Source of the DNA: Leptospirillum sp.
GTDB taxonomy: Bacteria; Nitrospirota; Leptospirillia; Leptospirillales; Leptospirillaceae
Assembly: GCA_027323445.1 (NCBI GenBank)
Contig: DAHWBS010000003.1
Span: forward strand, 1-64,000
DNA: 64,000 bases
Direction: 5' to 3'
Each line of letters starts with the position of its first letter. The first letter of the stretch is position 1. Of this stretch, positions 18,133 through 26,736 are shown piece after piece. The notes beneath the pieces were generated by a model that did no database searches, was not told where the DNA came from, and was given only the letters and a program-made list of their open reading frames with translations. The position numbers were made by a program, and so were the translations under genes.

Positions 18133-19004
18133 AAGCTTTTTTTGCGATTATCGGCCACCCTGTCGCACACTCCTTATCGCCCTGTTTTCAGCAGGCAGCC
18201 TTTAATGCCTGTGAAATTGATGCCGCCTATATTCCCATTGATCTTGATCCCGCTAGGGCCGAAGAGACTATTCCTTCCCTGAAGGATATGGGCATCTCCG
18301 GTTTTAACGTGACTCTTCCGTTTAAGGAACTGGCATATCGGAAGGTTGATAAGGTTTTTGGAATCGCATCAAAGATTCGGTCTGTGAATACAGTGGTTTC
18401 GAGAGGTGAACAATGGGAGGGCTACAATACGGATGTTCCCGGATTTGTGAAGGCCTATTCCTCTTTTCTGGAAAAAGCCGGCAAGAAGTCCGGAAACTTT
18501 GTTGTATTGGGAGCTGGTGGATCAGCCCGTGCCATTCTTGAAGGACTTTCTTCGATGAATCCCTGTCATATCAAGGTGGTCAACCGGTCCTCTGAGAGGG
18601 TAGAAGCCCTTTTGAAAGAGGTTTCGCGTGAAGGATCCATATCGATGAATCCGCTCTCCGAGCTGAACGCGTCTCTTGAGGGAAAGAGCTGGCACATCAT
18701 TAACACACTGTCGAGAAATGCGTTTCCTGATCGGGGTGAGTTTCCACCGCTTGAGCCAGTAGAGGAAGCCCGGGTTGCCTCTGTCTTTGATCTTTCCTAT
18801 GAAAGAGAAGGGGATACCGAGTGTGTTTCCTGGGCGAGGAGAAGAGGAATTGCTTCTTCAGATGGTTTGTCCATGCTGTTGTTTCAGGGAGCCTTGTCTT
18901 TTGAAATATGGACAGGAAAAGCTGCTCCCGTTGAGAAAATGGCTGAAGCCATGGCAAAGGCTCTTCCAAACAGGAAAAATCTGGCGGATCAGCTCTCTGT
19001 TTGA
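18129..19004 (+). CDS. aroE: Shikimate dehydrogenase
   Basis: AroE reduces 3-dehydroshikimate with NADPH in the aromatic amino acid pathway. Visible: GHPVAHSLSP (shikimate site), NVTLPFKE with the catalytic Lys, VNTVV, YNTDVPGF with the catalytic Asp, the nucleotide loop GAGGSARAIL and NRSSERVEAL. I use ATG 18129, which overlaps the upstream stop; the ORF-track start at 18093 only extends into the upstream gene. The 291-aa product is typical. Its end overlaps the convergent ftsY by 16 bases. Confidence 0.95.
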   Translation: MKAFFAIIGHPVAHSLSPCFQQAAFNACEIDAAYIPIDLDPARAEETIPSLKDMGISGFNVTLPFKELAYRKVDKVFGIASKIRSVNTVVSRGEQWEGYNTDVPGFVKAYSSFLEKAGKKSGNFVVLGAGGSARAILEGLSSMNPCHIKVVNRSSERVEALLKEVSREGSISMNPLSELNASLEGKSWHIINTLSRNAFPDRGEFPPLEPVEEARVASVFDLSYEREGDTECVSWARRRGIASSDGLSMLLFQGALSFEIWTGKAAPVEKMAEAMAKALPNRKNLADQLSV

Positions 19005-19918
19005 AGAATAGATCGGGCAAAAAGGTTTGGATCGAATGGCAGAAGGTCGGAGCTTTGTTCTCCAACTCCGATAAATCTGACGGGAAGATTGAACTCTCTG
19101 GCAAGACCTACTGCAATGCCACCCCTGGATGTTCCGTCCATTTTTGAAAGAATCATCCCTGTTAACGGAACGGATTCTTTAAAGTGCTTGACTTGTGAAA
19201 TGGCGTTCTGGCCAATGGTAGCATCAAGAACAATGAGTGTTTCAATCGGATTGCCGCCAATTTCCCTGATGACAAGCCGATGTATTTTTGAGAGTTCGTT
19301 CATAAGATTGTTTTTTGTCTGAAGTCTTCCTGCCGTATCAATGATGGCAACATCAATCTTTCTTGCAATCGCGGCTTTCACAGTATCAAAAGCAACGGAC
19401 GCTGGATCGGATCCTTCCTTTTGATGAACAACGGGAATGGAAAGCTTTTCGCCCCAAAGCTCAAGCTGTTTTATTGCGGCTGCCCTAAATGTGTCTCCGG
19501 CACCAAGGATGACTGACTTCCCTTCGTTCTTGAAGCGGGCAGCGAGCTTTGCGACTGTTGTTGTTTTTCCGGCTCCGTTGATTCCGACGACAAGAATAAC
19601 CAGGGGAGATGGTGGTTCTGGACTCTCCCATGTTGCCGGTATGGCAGGGAAGGATTTTGCAATCTGATCGACGATAAAACTTTTGGCATCCGGAAATTGG
19701 TCTGTGTGGGCAGATTTTTCTCGCTCTTTTAGATCTGCGATGAGGCTTGCGACCATTTTTGGACCCATGTCAGCGGTCAGAAGAATGGCCTCAAGCTCTT
19801 GATGGAAGTTTGAGGAGCGATCTTTTTTAAAAAGAGCGTCAAGCTTTTCTGTCAGATTGGCACGCGTTTTTTTGAGTCCGTCCGTAAATTTTTGAAAAAG
19901 GCTCATTTCAAGGCGCAA
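18989..19918 (-). CDS. ftsY: Signal recognition particle receptor FtsY
   Basis: FtsY is the membrane-docking GTPase for SRP-ribosome complexes. After a short N-domain the NG GTPase shows GINGAGKTTTVAKLA, DTFRAAAIKQLE, DTAGRLQ, and SKMDGTSRGG, then FIGVGEQSSDLLPFD. There is no long acidic A-domain, so membrane attachment relies on the short N-terminal amphipathic segment (LFQKFTDGLKK). TTG at 19918 is favoured by GAGGG five bases upstream; ATG at 19906 is an in-frame alternative without a close ribosome site. Confidence 0.96.
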   Translation of the reverse strand: MRLEMSLFQKFTDGLKKTRANLTEKLDALFKKDRSSNFHQELEAILLTADMGPKMVASLIADLKEREKSAHTDQFPDAKSFIVDQIAKSFPAIPATWESPEPPSPLVILVVGINGAGKTTTVAKLAARFKNEGKSVILGAGDTFRAAAIKQLELWGEKLSIPVVHQKEGSDPASVAFDTVKAAIARKIDVAIIDTAGRLQTKNNLMNELSKIHRLVIREIGGNPIETLIVLDATIGQNAISQVKHFKESVPLTGMILSKMDGTSRGGIAVGLAREFNLPVRFIGVGEQSSDLLPFDPNLFARSILQTES

Positions 19919-19956
19919 GAAACCCTCTGGTAGTGCGTGATATTACTGACAGGGGG

Positions 19957-20547
19957 TCAATTGCGAGTCTCCTTTCTCTTAGTTGTTTTCAGTTCCCGTT
20001 TGGGCGGCGGGACAAGGTTGTCAGGGATTTTTCCCTTGAATGATAGCTCAGTTCCTCTGAATATTGCGATTGAAGGATTCTCTGGTTGATTCTGCACCCA
20101 TTGGTGGTAGCCCTTTTCGATGAAAACAGCCGTTTTCCTTTCAGCGTTTTTCATGAGCAATGCTTCCCGGTCTCCAGTCTCATGATCATATCCCTTCAAG
20201 TGACATAATCCATGAATGATAAGATTGACAATTTCATCAAAAAAAGAAATTTCTGCATCAATGGCCTGCCGGCTGGCCTGTTGCAACGAAATGACAATTT
20301 CTCCATCGGGAGACCCCAGATTTTTGAGAGATCTTTCGTGTTTATAGGAGAAAGAAAGGACATCTGTCGTTTTCCTTTTTCCTCTGAATGTATGGTTCAG
20401 ATGTCTCATCCGTTGATCGTTAATAAAAATCAGGGCGACTTCATCTTTTGAGCACTTTAGGGATGCAAGTCCGAGTTCGGCGATTTTACTGAAAAGCAGA
20501 AGGTCAACCTGAAATTTTCGCTGAAGGTTCACAACTTCAACTGGCAT
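19957..20547 (-). CDS. ybeY: Endoribonuclease YbeY with basic C-terminal tail
   Basis: YbeY is a zinc-dependent RNase that matures 16S rRNA and takes part in ribosome quality control. The metal motif HGLCHLKGYDHE is intact and RGKRKTTDVLSF matches the family. The conserved fold ends near residue 150; the remaining 45 or so residues are rich in Lys/Arg/Pro, an extension most homologues lack that could bind RNA. The start overlaps the upstream HD-domain gene by 11 bases, in the conserved phoH - HD protein - ybeY order. Confidence 0.93.
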   Translation of the reverse strand: MPVEVVNLQRKFQVDLLLFSKIAELGLASLKCSKDEVALIFINDQRMRHLNHTFRGKRKTTDVLSFSYKHERSLKNLGSPDGEIVISLQQASRQAIDAEISFFDEIVNLIIHGLCHLKGYDHETGDREALLMKNAERKTAVFIEKGYHQWVQNQPENPSIAIFRGTELSFKGKIPDNLVPPPKRELKTTKRKETRN

Positions 20548-22150
20548 CTTTGGGTTTCCATGAAGAGGTGATTCCCGGTGCTTTCGCTCCGGGATAAGCT
20601 ATTCGCTTGTGTTGTGTCTGTAGGAGTGTACGGGTAAAAACCTCTTTTAAAGTGGCAATTTCGGAAATAGTCAGTGGGCATTCATCGAGTTGTCCATCTT
20701 TTTGTATTTCCAGGAGTGTTTCATCAATGACAGAAATGGCTCTGGCAGGAGAAGCATCCTGGATCTTGACCGCTCTTCCCGTGGCCTCGATTGCATCGGC
20801 CATCATGAGAATCGCCGTGATTTTGGTTTGGGGTTTCGGTCCCGGGTAGCGAAAGTCTGATTCTGAAGGAATATCGCCAGGGTTGTTGGATCCATCACGA
20901 GATTTTCGAAGAAAGTATTGCATGACTCTTGTTCCGTGGTGTTCGGGAATGGCGCTTATGATCGTTTCTGGAAGAGCATATTTTTTTCCCAGCTCGATAC
21001 CTTTTCTGACATGGTCGATAAGTATCAGTGAGCTCATTCTGGGGGTCAGTAGCTCATGTCTGTTGAACGTTGTTTGATTTTCAATGAAATACTGGGGTTT
21101 GTCCATTTTGCCGATATCATGAAAATACGCCGAGACTCGGGCGAGTTTCGTGTTTTCTCCAATGGAAAGGGCAGCTGCTTCCGCAATTTGTGCAACTGCA
21201 AGACTATGAAAGAAGGATCCTGGGGCTTTTTGGGAAAACTCATGAAGAAGTGGGTGGTTCAGGTCCAGAAGTTCTGTGAGGGATGCTTCTGACAAGAGAC
21301 CCAGGCTTTTTTCCAGCAAGGGCATTGCAACGTTTTCGAGCATAGGGAGCAAAAGGGTTGTTGCAATAATTGCGATGGATTCGGTTTTTAGTGTAAAGAG
21401 CGTGGGGTTTGCAATCGAGATCTCCATTCCCAGAAACAAAACTGCGGTAACCAGTCCAGAGAGAGCTCCTGATTTGAGAGAGCCGATTCTTCCTGGAAGA
21501 ATGAGTGCCAGGCTGCTTGATATCGGTCCGGCAATCAGGGGCAGAATTACCATTTCATACTGGGATGACGGGATAACGGCAATAATCATGCTGGAGATCA
21601 GAAAAAAAAGAGTTGCCGATTTTTTTCCGAGAAGGAGTGTGATGATGTTACCAATAAGAATAATAGAGATCAGTTCGATATTTTGGGTGACCAAAAAGTG
21701 ATGGGAGGTCAAGATGGCTTCCGGGCTCTCCTGTCCGATCAATATTGAGAGAACGCTGAGAATGATCAGAAAGAGAAGAGTGCTGCCCATAAGGATCGGG
21801 AGAAAGTGCTTTTGATTGATCCGTTCAAATTCATTGGGAGGATCCATAAAGGTCCGATACATAACCATTGTTGCCACAATGGCCAGGAAGGTGAGCAGAG
21901 ATGTTCCCAAAAACATATGGATAGAGGCTATGGGATCCGGAGGCATTGCAGACGACTGATTTTTAAGAGATGTTGAGGGGAATGTTGAGGAAAAAAGGCC
22001 AAGATTGATTCTTACAAGTGCCAGAACAAGGCTTATGCCTGCCAGTAGCCAGATGTCCCACCGTCTCCTGCTTTTCGGGAGGAAAGTATGTGAACTTTTA
22101 TGTATCGGCAGAAGCTCTGCCAGGACCTTTTTCGGGGGCATGTTTTTCAT
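20537..22150 (-). CDS. PgpH-like membrane HD-domain phosphohydrolase without the extracytoplasmic sensor domain
   Basis: The C-terminal half matches the 7TM-HD family: EAPG-like KAPGSFFHSLAVAQIAEAA, then YFHDIGKMDKPQYFIENQ with the HD metal pair, and PEHHGT. PgpH members hydrolyse cyclic di-AMP. About seven hydrophobic segments precede it, but the roughly 200-residue extracytoplasmic domain between the first and second helices of canonical proteins is reduced to some 30 residues, explaining the short length (about 537 aa against more than 700). ATG 22150 limits the overlap with phoH to 53 bases; 22192 and 22141 are alternatives. Substrate is inferred from the family. Confidence 0.85.
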   Translation of the reverse strand: MKNMPPKKVLAELLPIHKSSHTFLPKSRRRWDIWLLAGISLVLALVRINLGLFSSTFPSTSLKNQSSAMPPDPIASIHMFLGTSLLTFLAIVATMVMYRTFMDPPNEFERINQKHFLPILMGSTLLFLIILSVLSILIGQESPEAILTSHHFLVTQNIELISIILIGNIITLLLGKKSATLFFLISSMIIAVIPSSQYEMVILPLIAGPISSSLALILPGRIGSLKSGALSGLVTAVLFLGMEISIANPTLFTLKTESIAIIATTLLLPMLENVAMPLLEKSLGLLSEASLTELLDLNHPLLHEFSQKAPGSFFHSLAVAQIAEAAALSIGENTKLARVSAYFHDIGKMDKPQYFIENQTTFNRHELLTPRMSSLILIDHVRKGIELGKKYALPETIISAIPEHHGTRVMQYFLRKSRDGSNNPGDIPSESDFRYPGPKPQTKITAILMMADAIEATGRAVKIQDASPARAISVIDETLLEIQKDGQLDECPLTISEIATLKEVFTRTLLQTQHKRIAYPGAKAPGITSSWKPKDAS

Positions 22151-23087
22151 AGGCCTTGATGATTTCCTGTACAAGACGGTGTCTGACGACATCGACCTCG
22201 CTGAAATGGAGAAACTTTATCCCGTCGATGTTTTTCAAAATCTTGGTTGCTTCGACTAAACCGCTGGATCGGTCGCTCGGGAGATCAACCTGTGTCACAT
22301 CTCCTGTAATAACAGCTTTAGAGTTAAAGCCGATTCTCGTTAAAAACATTTTCATTTGCTCGCGAGTCGCGTTTTGGGCTTCATCCAGGATAACAAACGC
22401 ATCGTTTAATGTTCTTCCTCTCATAAAAGCAAGCGGAGCAATTTCTATTTCCTGCTTTTCCATCATTTTCTGAACTTTGTCGGCATCGATCATATCGAAT
22501 AGGGCATCATAGAGCGGACGCAGATAGGGGTTGATCTTTTCTGCAATATCTCCGGGAAGAAATCCAAGTTTCTCTCCCGCCTCAACTGCGGGGCGGACAA
22601 GAATGATCTTTCTGCAGGAATGTTTTAGAAGGTGATAGGCGGCCATAGCCATGGCGAGGTATGTTTTTCCCGTTCCGGCCGGTCCTATTCCAAAGACAAT
22701 GTCATTTTTTTTGATGGCCTGAATGTATTCGAGTTGGTGGGCTGATTTGGGGAATATAACCCGTTTTCTGCTGTTAATGGGAATATATTCTGCAAGAAGG
22801 TCTTTTAATGTGACTCCAGGTTCGTTTCGTGTCAGATTGATTGCCTGGCGAATTTCATCTTCCCTGATTGCATAACCGCTTGCCATGAGAGAGGCCAAAT
22901 CTTGAATAACCTTTTCACCTTGGAGAATATTGTCTTTTTGGCCAGTAGCGGTAATCCGATGTCCGGAGGTTGCCAGATGGATGGAAAAAGCCTCTTCAAA
23001 TAAATGCAGATGAGAATCCATTTCTCCCAAAAATACTTTTGGGTCAAGATTTTCCGGGAGGTGGAAGTCTTTCTGGATTCTGTCCAT
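22098..23087 (-). CDS. phoH: PhoH-family ATPase
   Basis: PhoH/YbeZ proteins are phosphate-binding P-loop ATPases or RNA helicases associated with YbeY. Visible: an N-terminal KH-like region, GIGPAGTGKTYLAMAMA (Walker A), VRPAVEAGEKLGFLPGD, FVILDEAQNA (Walker B) and ITGDVTQVDLP. The 329 aa is typical. Its start shares one base with the upstream UspA stop (TAATG), and its end overlaps the HD gene, so the four genes form a tight operon. Confidence 0.95.
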   Translation of the reverse strand: MDRIQKDFHLPENLDPKVFLGEMDSHLHLFEEAFSIHLATSGHRITATGQKDNILQGEKVIQDLASLMASGYAIREDEIRQAINLTRNEPGVTLKDLLAEYIPINSRKRVIFPKSAHQLEYIQAIKKNDIVFGIGPAGTGKTYLAMAMAAYHLLKHSCRKIILVRPAVEAGEKLGFLPGDIAEKINPYLRPLYDALFDMIDADKVQKMMEKQEIEIAPLAFMRGRTLNDAFVILDEAQNATREQMKMFLTRIGFNSKAVITGDVTQVDLPSDRSSGLVEATKILKNIDGIKFLHFSEVDVVRHRLVQEIIKAYEKHAPEKGPGRASADT

Positions 23088-23626
23088 TAATGGGCGGGTG
23101 CTGATTGACCCGATGTCGACGATTCGGGCGAAAAAATATTTTCGGGTAGTGGAATATTTTTATAGGAATCTTTTGCGGAAAGGAGGAGTTCTTTTGCTTT
23201 CAGGAGAAGAACAGGTAGTGGGCTGTGGTGAATGATTGAGGTTGACGTTGAACCAAGGAAGATGCGCCCCAAAGCCCCTTTGCCCCGGGATACAAGAATA
23301 ATCAGGTCTTTTTCTCCGGATGCGGCTAAAGAGAGGGTTACCGTATCGGCCTCACCCCTATAAAGAGCGATACTGACAGGAATACCCCGATGAAGAAAGT
23401 CCTTGGCTATCGACTCAAGCTGCCGCGATGCCGCTATCCCGATCTGCTCATAAATTGCGACGGGAACAGGAAAACCCATAGGGAGATCTGAAAAGGATGA
23501 AAGGACATGGTAGAGATGGAGACCGGCACCATAGTCCTTGCATGCCCTTGTAACCTGATCCACAATCAGATCATCAAGAGGGAGGAGATCAACTGGAAAC
23601 AAGACTCTTTCTTCTTTTTTACTCAT
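23087..23626 (-). CDS. Universal stress protein (UspA family)
   Basis: A single Usp domain with the ATP-binding signature near its end: SRGKGALGRIFLGSTS (GxxGx9G-S/T), after strands VLFPVDLL and LHLYHVLSSF. About 30 extra Ser/Pro-rich residues follow the domain. Usp proteins bind ATP and help survival under stress. It leads the phoH cluster, with a one-base TAATG overlap into phoH. AGGAT is found before the ATG. Confidence 0.85.
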   Translation of the reverse strand: MSKKEERVLFPVDLLPLDDLIVDQVTRACKDYGAGLHLYHVLSSFSDLPMGFPVPVAIYEQIGIAASRQLESIAKDFLHRGIPVSIALYRGEADTVTLSLAASGEKDLIILVSRGKGALGRIFLGSTSTSIIHHSPLPVLLLKAKELLLSAKDSYKNIPLPENIFSPESSTSGQSAPAH

Positions 23627-23743
23627 TGGTAAATCCTAGCACAAGAAGTCTGGACAAGCAAAACGTTTTACTCGCTTCATTATATGAAAAACATACCCGA
23701 GTTGGAGATCCCTGTCTCTCCTCAGATGGTTCGCATAGGGTGC

Positions 23744-24505
23744 TCAAGTCAGGAATTGAGGAAATGGAAGCAAAATCGCCATCAAGCCTCCCAAGGATAG
23801 AAAGGGGCCAAAAGGGATGCGCAATGTTTTGATTGATGCCTTTCTGCCTCTGGAATATTCCCAGAAACTCCATGAGAGACTCGCAAGAATAGCTGCCCCA
23901 GAAGCGATGATAAGCGCAAGCAGTATTCCCTGGATACTGGTAAAGCTTCCAATGGCCCCAAAGAAAATGGCATCTCCCATTCCCAGTGCGTTGGGTTTAA
24001 TGTAAGCGATGGGAACAAGAAATAGAAGAGCAGCAACGGATGCCTCGATGCTTGTTCTAAATTGGTCCCCAGGCAAAAAAAGTGATAGGAAAATACCGGA
24101 GATCATCGCTGATATGGTTAACTTGTGAGGCAATCTATAGTGGCGTAGGTCTATCAGGGAAAGAGGAATTGCAAACGACCCAAAAATGAATGGTTTCAGG
24201 ATGGACCCGCCGTTTTGGTGGATCAGACCCAAAAGGACAAAGAAAGCAGCCGTTAAAAGCTCCGAATAAAGTGTTTGCCTGTCAATCGGGGATTGGCAGA
24301 TCCGACATCGACCCTTTCCTATGATCCATGCATAAAGGGGCAAGAGGTCCAGGAGATTAAGTTTTCTTTTGCATGTATTGCAATGGGAAGGAGGAAAAAG
24401 AAATGACTCTCCTCTAGGGATCCTGTCTGCGAGAACTCCCAGAAAGCTTCCCCAGACGGTTCCCAAGAAAAAAAGTGCCACTAAAAATGCAAAATCCGTC
24501 CACAT
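23744..24505 (-). CDS. pilD: Prepilin peptidase / N-methyltransferase (type IV leader peptidase)
   Basis: The enzyme cleaves and methylates type IV prepilin leaders at the inner membrane. Two CxxC pairs (CNTC, CRIC) lie in the N-terminal cytoplasmic loop, and the two catalytic Asp sites are LIDLRHYRLP and GMGDAIFFGAIG. About seven to eight hydrophobic helices are visible. The usual second Asp of the first motif (LPDxLT) is His here (LPHKLT). TTG 24508 is an equally possible start. No pilus genes are in the window. Confidence 0.88.
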   Translation of the reverse strand: MWTDFAFLVALFFLGTVWGSFLGVLADRIPRGESFLFPPSHCNTCKRKLNLLDLLPLYAWIIGKGRCRICQSPIDRQTLYSELLTAAFFVLLGLIHQNGGSILKPFIFGSFAIPLSLIDLRHYRLPHKLTISAMISGIFLSLFLPGDQFRTSIEASVAALLFLVPIAYIKPNALGMGDAIFFGAIGSFTSIQGILLALIIASGAAILASLSWSFWEYSRGRKASIKTLRIPFGPFLSLGGLMAILLPFPQFLT

Positions 24506-24569
24506 CAATATTGACTCAGTCCTTATTGTTGGGATCTTTTCCCGCGAGGATATTGCAATGGATTCTTAT

Positions 24570-24863
24570 TTAAGGAGCTTCTTGCTCTTGAGCCGGGGCT
24601 ACCATCTGTTTCGCAGGATCTTTCAGGTGAATCTCAAAGCCAAGGCGAAGAAGAATATTGATACGCTCTTTCGTCATGCGATCACGTTTTTCTTTTGTCG
24701 TTTTTTTCTTTTCGAGAAGGTTCAGTGAGTTTTTGATTGTGGTGACGGCGTCTTTGATTGCGGCTTTTGTTTCTTCCGTTGAACGGGTTTCAGCCTGTTT
24801 AGTCAGTTCCTCCATATCAATTTCAGTCCATCGATCGATATCCACCCACTTGATGAGTGCCAT
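24570..24863 (-). CDS. Small charged hypothetical protein
   Basis: A 97-aa protein with no family I recognise. It opens MALIKWVDIDRW and is rich in Lys and Glu, with a helical, probably coiled-coil middle (about 20-75). There is no signal peptide or membrane helix. A good AAGGAG precedes ATG 24863, which supports it as a real gene. It stands alone between pilD and the Dsb-like gene. Confidence 0.65.
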   Translation of the reverse strand: MALIKWVDIDRWTEIDMEELTKQAETRSTEETKAAIKDAVTTIKNSLNLLEKKKTTKEKRDRMTKERINILLRLGFEIHLKDPAKQMVAPAQEQEAP

Positions 24864-24962
24864 GCTTGATTTCTCCTTAACTTTACAAGACGAACAAATT
24901 GATTATTCGATTCCATGGAAACATGTGAATCCTTCGGGCGACGTAAGGTAGCTGATCTTAAT

Positions 24963-24989
24963 CTGACTTTGGTGGGCCTTTCAAGTCAG
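24963..24989 (-). terminator. Possible stem-loop after the Dsb-like gene
   Basis: CTGACTT and AAGTCAG pair across a 13-base loop about 25 bases after the stop at 25015. There is no clear T-run, so function is uncertain. Confidence 0.3.
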
Positions 24990-25014
24990 TATGACCGGAT
25001 TCTCTTGTTCCTTC

Positions 25015-26016
25015 TCAAGGGGACTTCTTGATAGTCCCCACTGGAGGCGCCGGGGTTTTGGGGATAAAGAGCTTTTTAATATTTTCCAATGACTGATATC
25101 CTGTAACAACATGGCCATCAGCCACAAAAGTGGGTACGTTCGGGATTCCCGTGTGGGATAAGAGGGTATCGTCGGCCCCCTGAATTTCTGCCAAGGGCTG
25201 TTGTGTTTTGATACAAGCATTCATTTTGGCTGCCGGAAGGTTTTTGGTCGCCATAATTCCTGTAAAAGCTGAATCCATCTGGTTTTTGGATAATGTTCCC
25301 AGCTCAATCCGGTTGTTCAGAAGATCATGTACATCCCAAAAGCTTCCGGGAACCGTCTGTTCGGCGCACATTTCAAAGATAGCCGCATCAAGTGCGTTAG
25401 GATGAAGCACAACGATAGGGTAGGGGATATAGATGAATCGAATATTTTTTTCATTTCGGACCAAAGGCAACACTTCCCTGTTCCATTTTCGACAGGTGTG
25501 GCATTGGTCATCCGCAAACTCAATGAGAGTATCTTGTGCATTCAGAGGGCCAATGGAAGGGAAGTGACTCAGAGGAAAGAGGCTGGGGGATATCGACAAG
25601 TCTATGGGCATCGGTGGAGATATATCTGGTACAGGTCTGAAGCTATCTTTAGTGTCAAGAATCGGGGTTGTTACAAAATATTGGTTATCAATAAGGTAAA
25701 CAGTTGAAAAAATCCGGTTGTTTCCAATATCGATGGAGAAAGGGAATGCCTTGATGCTTTTGGAGATCTGCTTCGGTGCCATCCATGTAAGACTTTTTGC
25801 TGGTACTCTCTGTAACGCCATGGATTGCTCGAGAACCTTCTGGAATTTTGCCTGCATGGCCCGGTCGGCATCGGTTATGCCGACCTCCTTTGGAGGCTCT
25901 TTTGAGGCAACTGGTTGCTTAATATTTGTATCCGCCACTGCCTGGGCCGAAAAGGGTATCTGGGATATAACTGAAACAGCAATAAACCAAAAAAGAAGAG
26001 AGGATAGTCTTTTCAA
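25015..26016 (-). CDS. Exported thioredoxin-fold disulfide oxidoreductase, DsbC/DsbA-like
   Basis: A signal peptide (LKRLSSLLFWFIAVSVIS, cleavage near AQAVA) leads to a 130-residue N-terminal region and then a thioredoxin fold with FADDQCHTCRKWN (CxxC active site) and the cis-proline NVPTFVADG. The helical insertion and size recall DsbC/DsbG-type isomerases or BdbD-like oxidoreductases. TTG 26016 is chosen because AAGGT lies upstream and the signal peptide then has a normal length; the ORF-track ATG at 26088 adds 24 unlikely residues. It probably acts on periplasmic cysteines, for example of c-type cytochromes. Confidence 0.78.
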   Translation of the reverse strand: MKRLSSLLFWFIAVSVISQIPFSAQAVADTNIKQPVASKEPPKEVGITDADRAMQAKFQKVLEQSMALQRVPAKSLTWMAPKQISKSIKAFPFSIDIGNNRIFSTVYLIDNQYFVTTPILDTKDSFRPVPDISPPMPIDLSISPSLFPLSHFPSIGPLNAQDTLIEFADDQCHTCRKWNREVLPLVRNEKNIRFIYIPYPIVVLHPNALDAAIFEMCAEQTVPGSFWDVHDLLNNRIELGTLSKNQMDSAFTGIMATKNLPAAKMNACIKTQQPLAEIQGADDTLLSHTGIPNVPTFVADGHVVTGYQSLENIKKLFIPKTPAPPVGTIKKSP

Positions 26017-26306
26017 ATTTTTTGACCTTCTCGTTTTATATCTGACTAAATTGGGTTCTCGATGTTGCAACCAAATAAGCCAGCACATCTGGTTGGCTTG
26101 TGTAGCCTGTCAGCTGTATCGCCCAGAATAACTGCTTTAGATATCTTTTCGACTCTCATACTCATTGGAGCGTAACTCAAAGAATAACAGCGGGTCAAGG
26201 GAAAAAGGCTTTTTATTTAAATGATCCACTCAAAAAACAGGTTGCAGACTGGTGTTTTTTTCTCCGGAAAAGACTCTTGAGAGGGCGATGCATCCAGATT
26301 CGCTTT
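26017..26306. other. Non-coding stretch beside the IS remnant
   Basis: No gene, RNA or convincing stem-loop is seen. The base composition is mixed and there is no open frame with a ribosome site. Confidence 0.4.
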
Positions 26307-26444
26307 TCACATTTTATAGAACGGGGATCTGTGTGAAAATCTGACTCCTTCCTCCTCGATCCGGCGGATATAGCGCCGAAAGGTCCGTTCACTCATCCCC
26401 GGAATCCGGCCGGCCCTTCTTGCGTCAGAGGTTCTTTCTTCTAC
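26307..26444 (-). pseudogene. Remnant of an ISNCY/IS1202-type transposase N-terminus
   Basis: Reading the minus strand from 26444 gives about 45 codons containing GMSERTFRRYIRRIEEEG. This is the helix-turn-helix that opens ISNCY-family transposases (commonly LGMSERTFRRYxRRYEEEG). Homology stops after EEEG and the frame ends at TGA soon afterwards; upstream it runs into stops and a tandem CTACTTATTC duplication. The rest of the transposase is missing, so the element is dead. Confidence 0.55.
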
Positions 26445-26543
26445 TTATTCCTACTTATTCATGTTTCTTCAAAATGTATCTTCCGGATCTCCTGCACTGC
26501 AGATATCCGGTTCCATAATGGATTCTCTCCGGACTCGTTATTG

Positions 26544-26576
26544 AACCGGACAACCCTTGCGCTACAAAACCGGACA
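26544..26576 (-). repeat. Paired TGTCCGGTT repeats, likely the terminal region of the decayed IS
   Basis: TGTCCGGTT occurs twice on the minus strand with a 24-base period (26576 to 26568 and 26552 to 26544). Closely spaced direct repeats near the end are typical of ISNCY/IS1202 elements. They lie about 100 bases upstream of the transposase remnant, in the right orientation. Confidence 0.45.
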
Positions 26577-26610
26577 GATTATCTGTTCCCTACACACCCG
26601 GAAAACAGTC

Positions 26611-26639
26611 TTGCCTTTTTTTTCTTCTCCAAATAGAAT
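26611..26639 (+). promoter_or_regulatory. Promoter of tRNA-Thr
   Basis: TTGCCT and TAGAAT are separated by 17 bases, with the -10 ending 21 bases before the tRNA. The position and spacing fit a sigma70 promoter. Confidence 0.65.
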
Positions 26640-26660
26640 GTATTGGTTTTTTGCTTATTC

Positions 26661-26736
26661 GCTCCTGTAGCTCAATTGGCAGAGCACCCGCCTTGTAAGC
26701 GGAAGGTTTCCAGTTCGATTCTGGACAGGAGCTCCA
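26661..26736 (+). tRNA. tRNA-Thr (anticodon UGU)
   Basis: A 76-base cloverleaf: acceptor arm GCTCCTG/CAGGAGC, D-arm GCTC..GAGC, anticodon stem CCGC/GCGG with loop CTTGTAA (anticodon TGT), and T-arm loop TTCGATT. The 3' CCA is encoded (26734-26736). Confidence 0.97.
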
